A DNA stretch of 9,551 bases. Origin: Deltaproteobacteria bacterium (GTDB lineage Bacteria; Bdellovibrionota_C; UBA2361; OMII01). Positions 5,271 through 9,551 of the stretch are shown here, piece after piece. The stretch spans positions 1 through 9,551 of the forward strand of contig JALRCK010000062.1 of assembly GCA_023262305.1 (NCBI GenBank), in the 5' to 3' direction. Each line of letters begins with the position of its first letter. Position 1 is the stretch's first letter. The position numbers and the translations under genes were made by a program. A model generated the notes under the pieces. That model was not told the DNA's origin. It did no database searches and worked only from the letters and a program-made list of their open reading frames with translations.

Positions 5271-8200
5271 ATGCCTACCGTTCACGGGACCGCTACTGGT
5301 CCGCCGAAAGTTAGGGGATCGAGCTGCGGTGTTCTGCACCGAAGTTCGATAATTTATCTCATCGCGTTGTTGATGACGGGAGTAGTGTATATAGGGAGTG
5401 CGTCATTCTCATCCCCCTCAATCACAGAAAGTCCCTCCACCGTAACGCAGGATGTCAACGAGCTGGTAGCAGCCAGCGACCTCAATACCACATCGCGCAC
5501 AGAGGAGGAGAGTCGTTACAACAAGGCGCCAGGTTCATCTGAAGATTGGATGGCGTCAATCCAACGAAAGATCGAGGAAGATGAAATGGTTCCTCGCAAG
5601 ACGATAGACGGCAAGCATGAAGGATACAAACTCCTCAACAGACGTCACAGCTTAGTGTCTCGGATTCAGGATGGAAGTTGGGCTCTCTCGCCTCATTCCG
5701 ATCCGATCGAACCGCAGACTAACAAGAGTTCAAGTCGGGTTGATGAAGAACCGCAATCGAGTGATAGCTCCCCATCATGGAGGTGGAAATACACCTTCAC
5801 CTCAATCCACCGGGGTGAAAAGCACACCTCATATCCTCGTGGACTCGTTACTGAGCAGGATGGGACGGTCGCGATCACGCATGCCTCAGGTGTCAAAGAG
5901 TGGTACCGAAACGAGCGCGAGGGTATAGAGCAAGGTTTTGAAATCGCTGAACGTATACATGGCGACACCCCTGGTCACCTCATACTGCGGGGGGTAGTTA
6001 ACACCGACCTTCAAGCGCCATCGCCGCGGCGTGACGCCATCGTCTTCACACAGGGACGCATGCAGATCCTCCGATATGCAGGGCTAAAAGTCACCGATTC
6101 GCAGGGGCGAATGCTGTCAGCCTGGCTAGCCTACTCAAGCACAAGGGACGGTGGCGTTCTAGACATACTCATCGACGATACCTCGGCGATATATCCGCTC
6201 TTGGTAGATCCTGTGGCATCATCTGCAGCCTGGACCTTTGAATCAAATCAAGCTTCTGCATGGTTGGGTTGGAGTGTATCAACCGCCGGCGATGTCAACG
6301 GTGACGGGTTTTCGGACGTCCTCGTGGGCGCATATCTGTACGACAACGGTCAGAGTAATGAGGGTCGCGCGTACGTCTATCACGGCTCGGCGACCGGTCT
6401 TGGAACTGCAGCGGCATGGGTGATGGAGAATAATCAGGCCAGCTCCCAATTGGGGTTCAGTGCCTCCACAGCAGGAGACGTAAATGGCGATGGGTACTCG
6501 GACGTTATCCTGGGAGCGAATCTCTTCGATAACGGAGAATCAAATGAGGGTCTCGCGGTTGTCTATCTCGGCTCCGCGAGTGGGTTGGTGACGACATCTG
6601 CGTGGAGCGCCGAGGCGAACGATGCTGGTTCACAGCTAGGCGACAGTGTGGAGACTGCAGGTGACATCAATGGTGACGGCTACTCAGACGTTATCGTTGG
6701 GGCATCACTATTCGATAACGGATCCATGAATGAAGGTAAAGCATGGGTCTATCTCGGCTCCTCCACGGGACTTGCCACTACAACGGCATGGAATGCTGAA
6801 TCGGACCAGGCGAGTGCGTTCCTTGGGGTGACCGTTGCAACCGCGGGTGACGTGAATGGTGATGGTTATTCGGACGCGATCGTGGGGCTCACCCAGTGGG
6901 ATAATAACCTGAGCAATGAGGGTGGCGCGTGGCTCTACCTTGGCTCATCCAGTGGTCTCGTCACCACCACTGCGTGGAAGGGGCAATCATCACAAGCCTC
7001 TGCCAACTACGGAACATCAGTGGGAACTGCAGGCGATGTGAACGGAGATGGTTATGCCGATGTCATGGTCGGTGCCAAGAATTTTGATAACACAGAGAGC
7101 AACGAGGGCAAGGTTTGGGTCTATCATGGTTCCGCAAGCGGTCCCTCAACGACGGTTTCGTGGTCTGCTGAGCCGAATAGCGCTGGAGCAATCTTTGGAA
7201 CGAGCTCCGCTTCTGCTGGAGATGTGGATGGTGACGGCTATGCCGACGTTGTTATCGGCGCACCCGGGTTCACAAACGGGCAATCTGCAGAGGGAGGGGT
7301 CTATGTGTATCGAGGGTCCTCGGGCGGACTTCTTACCACAGCCTTATGGACGAGTGAGTCGAATCAAGCAAACACCGAATTTGGATTCGCAGTTTCGACG
7401 GCGGGCGATGTGAACGGAGATGGTTACTCCGATATCCTGATTGGTGCTGACTCATGGGACAACACCGAATCGGCGGAGGGACGCGCCTTAGTATTTTACG
7501 GCTCAGCCGGTACACCCGCAACCACTACTGGCTGGCGCTTCGAGAGTAACCAAATAAGCGCCGACCTCGGGTACTATCTCCGCTTCGCTGGAGACGTCAA
7601 TGGCGATGGATACACCGACGCTTTGGTCGGCGACTGGATGTACGACAACGGTTCGGCAGACGAGGGGCGAGCGGTTCTTTTCTATGGTTCCTCCTCGGGG
7701 CTCGGCACCACGATCGGATGGTCCCACGAGAGTAATCAGATCTCCGGTGGGACGGCGTACGGTTTAGGTGGCGCTGGTGATGTGAACGGAGACGGCTACT
7801 CCGACGTGATAGTGGGAGATGTCTACTACGACAACGGAGAAAATGATGAGGGGCGTGCGCTTGTGTTCCTCGGTTCATCGTCTGGCCTCGCCACCACATC
7901 GGCGTGGCAGGTAGAGGGAAACAACACAGGTGGCACGTTCGGGGCTCAAATGGGCGTCTCTGCAAGCTCAGCGGGAGATGTTAATGCCGACGGCTACTTC
8001 GATGTAATCGTCGGGGCACACGGCTTCGATAACGGTCAAAACGACGAGGGAAAGGCATTTGTTTACCTCGGGTCAACGAGCGGGCTTGCTACCACTGTAG
8101 CATGGACTCAGGAGGGTGATCAGCTTAATGGATACTTTGGGCTCAACGTCGCTGGCATCGGAGATGTAAACGCAGATGGATACAGCGACATCGTTGTGTC

Positions 8201-9551
8201 TTCTCATTTCTACGACAACGGAACAACTGATGAGGGCAAGGCTTGGGTCTATCATGGATCCGCCTCGGGACCACTTACAACCTCAAGCTGGTCGTTCGAG
8301 CCGAACTCTGCAGCCCAGTTCGGTAACGACCTGGGTCCAGCGGGAGATGTTAACGGCGATGGATATTCCGACCTGGCAATATCGGCTTACGCTTTGGACA
8401 ACGGAAGCACCGATGAGGGGCGGGCTTATGTGTTCCAAGGCTCCGCAACTGGTCTCGCAACAACTCCGGCATTTACGTATGAGATGGATCAACTTGAGGC
8501 ATATGTCAGCGCATGCCACTCCGGTGGTGACGTCAATGGAGATGGCTATGGGGATGTTGTTGTTGGTAGTTGGGGATACGATAACGGGCAAGTGGATGAG
8601 GGAAGGGCGCTCGTCCTCTTGGGAAGTGGTAGTGGGATCACGACTCAGGGTTCCTGGCAGGTAGATTCCGATCAAAACCCGGCTGCTCTTGGCAAGAGTG
8701 CGGTTGGAAATGGCGATGTCAATGGTGATGGCTACTCGGACGTGTTGATTGGCGCGTCGAATTACGCAAATGGACAATCAGCCGAGGGAGCAGCGTTTCT
8801 CTATTATGGAAACGGAGGTGCTGGTCTCGCGAGGGCTCCGCGCCAACTCAACAATGCGGGAAATGTAATCCAGATTGGTGGCGACACGGGGGGGACCAGT
8901 TTCGGTGCGAAGATCACGGCCCGATCCCCAATGGGTCGCTCACGCGCGCGGTTGGTCGTTGAACACAAATCTAGAGGCACGTCCTTTGCCAACTCAAGCC
9001 TTCAGTACGGAAGCTGGACTGACTTAGGCACTGGAGGCACGGATCTCACAAAGACCATCACGGGACTCACGGGCAACACCCCCTACCATTGGCGGGCAAG
9101 AATTCAGTACTTCCCCCTTATGAACTACTCAAGTTGGACCTCGCTCACCGATGTAGGAGGCGGAGAGGCTGACTTTGTATATCTTCTCGCTACGAACACT
9201 CCTACACCAGCGTATACCCCCACAGGCACGCCGACAAACACACCAACTTCAACAGTAACCCAGACTCCGACAGAGACCCCCACTCATACACCGACCTCTA
9301 CGGCTACCCTTACTCCGACAGTAACCCCAACTCAAACTCCGACCGGGACGCCGACTGACACCCCGACAATTGCGCCGACCTCGACTCCAACGGCGACCCC
9401 AACGATGACGCCAACTGTAACTCCCAGTGCAACCCCCACAGATACACCAACGAACACCCCAACTGAAACCCCAACGAACACGCCAACGGTAACGCCGACG
9501 AACACTCCGACGACTGCCTCAACGGACACTCCAACGAATACGCCGACTGAT
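5271..9551 (+). CDS. Giant secreted FG-GAP repeat protein with Thr-Pro tail, 3'-partial
   Basis: One frame is open from ATG 5271, which directly follows an in-frame TGA, to the right edge: 1427 codons with no stop. Order: basic n-region and hydrophobic core (residues 27-42, [16 protein letters not shown]) forming a signal peptide, likely cut near GSA (42-44); a domain at about 95-314 ending [13 protein letters not shown] ... YPLLVDP, a module often found ahead of FG-GAP repeats; 14 FG-GAP repeats (about 321-1183) carrying the integrin-type Ca2+ loop DVNGDGYSD; a fibronectin-III-like domain (about 1194-1302, [13 protein letters not shown]); and a TPTx tail from 1308. It probably acts at the cell surface or outside the cell in adhesion or matrix binding. 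ATG 5373 is also in frame but would cut through the signal peptide, so 5271 is preferred although it lacks a Shine-Dalgarno; CTG 5334 is another possibility. The C-terminal anchor, if any, lies outside the window. Confidence 0.9.
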   Translation, partial: MPTVHGTATGPPKVRGSSCGVLHRSSIIYLIALLMTGVVYIGSASFSSPSITESPSTVTQDVNELVAASDLNTTSRTEEESRYNKAPGSSEDWMASIQRKIEEDEMVPRKTIDGKHEGYKLLNRRHSLVSRIQDGSWALSPHSDPIEPQTNKSSSRVDEEPQSSDSSPSWRWKYTFTSIHRGEKHTSYPRGLVTEQDGTVAITHASGVKEWYRNEREGIEQGFEIAERIHGDTPGHLILRGVVNTDLQAPSPRRDAIVFTQGRMQILRYAGLKVTDSQGRMLSAWLAYSSTRDGGVLDILIDDTSAIYPLLVDPVASSAAWTFESNQASAWLGWSVSTAGDVNGDGFSDVLVGAYLYDNGQSNEGRAYVYHGSATGLGTAAAWVMENNQASSQLGFSASTAGDVNGDGYSDVILGANLFDNGESNEGLAVVYLGSASGLVTTSAWSAEANDAGSQLGDSVETAGDINGDGYSDVIVGASLFDNGSMNEGKAWVYLGSSTGLATTTAWNAESDQASAFLGVTVATAGDVNGDGYSDAIVGLTQWDNNLSNEGGAWLYLGSSSGLVTTTAWKGQSSQASANYGTSVGTAGDVNGDGYADVMVGAKNFDNTESNEGKVWVYHGSASGPSTTVSWSAEPNSAGAIFGTSSASAGDVDGDGYADVVIGAPGFTNGQSAEGGVYVYRGSSGGLLTTALWTSESNQANTEFGFAVSTAGDVNGDGYSDILIGADSWDNTESAEGRALVFYGSAGTPATTTGWRFESNQISADLGYYLRFAGDVNGDGYTDALVGDWMYDNGSADEGRAVLFYGSSSGLGTTIGWSHESNQISGGTAYGLGGAGDVNGDGYSDVIVGDVYYDNGENDEGRALVFLGSSSGLATTSAWQVEGNNTGGTFGAQMGVSASSAGDVNADGYFDVIVGAHGFDNGQNDEGKAFVYLGSTSGLATTVAWTQEGDQLNGYFGLNVAGIGDVNADGYSDIVVSSHFYDNGTTDEGKAWVYHGSASGPLTTSSWSFEPNSAAQFGNDLGPAGDVNGDGYSDLAISAYALDNGSTDEGRAYVFQGSATGLATTPAFTYEMDQLEAYVSACHSGGDVNGDGYGDVVVGSWGYDNGQVDEGRALVLLGSGSGITTQGSWQVDSDQNPAALGKSAVGNGDVNGDGYSDVLIGASNYANGQSAEGAAFLYYGNGGAGLARAPRQLNNAGNVIQIGGDTGGTSFGAKITARSPMGRSRARLVVEHKSRGTSFANSSLQYGSWTDLGTGGTDLTKTITGLTGNTPYHWRARIQYFPLMNYSSWTSLTDVGGGEADFVYLLATNTPTPAYTPTGTPTNTPTSTVTQTPTETPTHTPTSTATLTPTVTPTQTPTGTPTDTPTIAPTSTPTATPTMTPTVTPSATPTDTPTNTPTETPTNTPTVTPTNTPTTASTDTPTNTPTD
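6231..8820 (+). repeat. Fourteen tandem FG-GAP repeats, about 186 bp each
   Basis: The Ca2+ loop codon GAT/GAC of each repeat starts at 6291, 6477, 6663, 6849, 7035, 7221, 7407, 7593, 7779, 7977, 8163, 8346, 8529 and 8715. Ten of 13 spacings are exactly 186 bp (62 residues); the others are 198, 183 and 183. Each unit runs roughly W-x-E-x-(N/D)-Q ... [20 protein letters not shown](V/I)-GA ... DNG-x-x-x-EG-x-A-x-VY-x-GS-x-x-GL-x-TT. Repeats 10 and 11 have Ala for the first Gly of the loop (DVNADGY). Synonymous codons differ widely between copies, so the array looks old or held by protein-level selection rather than freshly duplicated. Confidence 0.92.
9192..9551 (+). repeat. Thr-Pro (TPTx) low-complexity coding repeat, runs off edge
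   Basis: From residue 1308 the protein becomes a 4-residue, 12-bp periodic TPTx array; the variable position is Asn, Glu, Asp, Val, Ser, Ala, Gln, Gly, His, Met, Leu or Ile. At least 120 residues are visible and the array continues past the window. Such segments act as extended, possibly O-glycosylated stalks or linkers in surface proteins. Codons for Thr and Pro are mixed, but the 12-bp period makes the region prone to slippage and assembly error. Confidence 0.92.

Noticed and set aside
7048..7413. Plus-strand ORF of 121 codons inside the FG-GAP region, with similar ones at 8176-8664 and minus 8283-8777
   Set aside because: Off-frame shadows of the repeat array; they contain no recognisable domain and the main frame is uninterrupted.
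6231..8820. Periodic 186-bp repeats considered as a non-coding array such as CRISPR or satellite
   Set aside because: The period is far too long for CRISPR, copies differ mainly at synonymous sites, and the frame encodes intact FG-GAP repeats throughout.
9310..9534. Minus-strand ORFs with VGV-type repeats
   Set aside because: They are antisense readings of the 12-bp Thr-Pro coding repeat; the plus frame is continuous with the FG-GAP protein.

Overview
This window (about 53-56% GC by eye) looks like a stretch of bacterial chromosome with accessory character. There is no phage module, insertion sequence, tRNA, rRNA or CRISPR array. The organism is probably Gram-negative: there are Sec-type signal peptides, a very large secreted FG-GAP protein with a Thr-Pro tail, and sigma-70-like proteins. 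This architecture is common in deltaproteobacterial, Bdellovibrio-like and other large-genome environmental lineages, but the sequence alone does not fix the taxon.

Region 1 (3-1745, +) is a 580-residue, probably all-helical soluble protein of unknown function that touches the left edge. It converges, with only 11 bases between stop codons, on region 2 (1757-2932, -). Region 2 is a two-gene operon: a divergent sigma-70-family protein (best start GTG 2932), then, 33 bases later, a 113-residue Lys/Asp- and Gly/Ala-rich protein of unknown function.

Region 3 (3180-4140, +) is a second, clearer sigma-70-family factor. It has a histone-like basic N-terminal extension and a basic C-terminal tail, and is followed by a textbook intrinsic terminator with a 13-bp stem. 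The two sigma-like genes are transcribed away from each other across a roughly 250-bp region containing an imperfect hairpin. They share the layout region 2 / spacer / PLPDE motif / region 4, so they look like ancient paralogs and possibly a regulatory pair.

Region 4 (4238-4901, +) holds a doubtful 100-residue hypothetical protein and a small secreted EF-hand protein. A 370-bp region without a convincing gene follows; it contains two perfect palindromes and a 24-codon ORF behind a perfect AGGAGG.

Region 5 (5271 to the right edge, +) is one open reading frame of at least 1427 codons with no stop in the window. It encodes an exported protein with a signal peptide, an N-terminal domain ending in YPLLVDP, 14 tandem FG-GAP (integrin-alpha-like, calcium-binding) repeats of mostly exactly 62 residues, a fibronectin-III-like domain, and a Thr-Pro (TPTx) tail of at least 120 residues. 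Fourteen repeats would suit two seven-bladed beta-propellers. It is probably a surface or secreted adhesion or structural protein. The EF-hand protein just upstream also suggests calcium-dependent extracytoplasmic functions.
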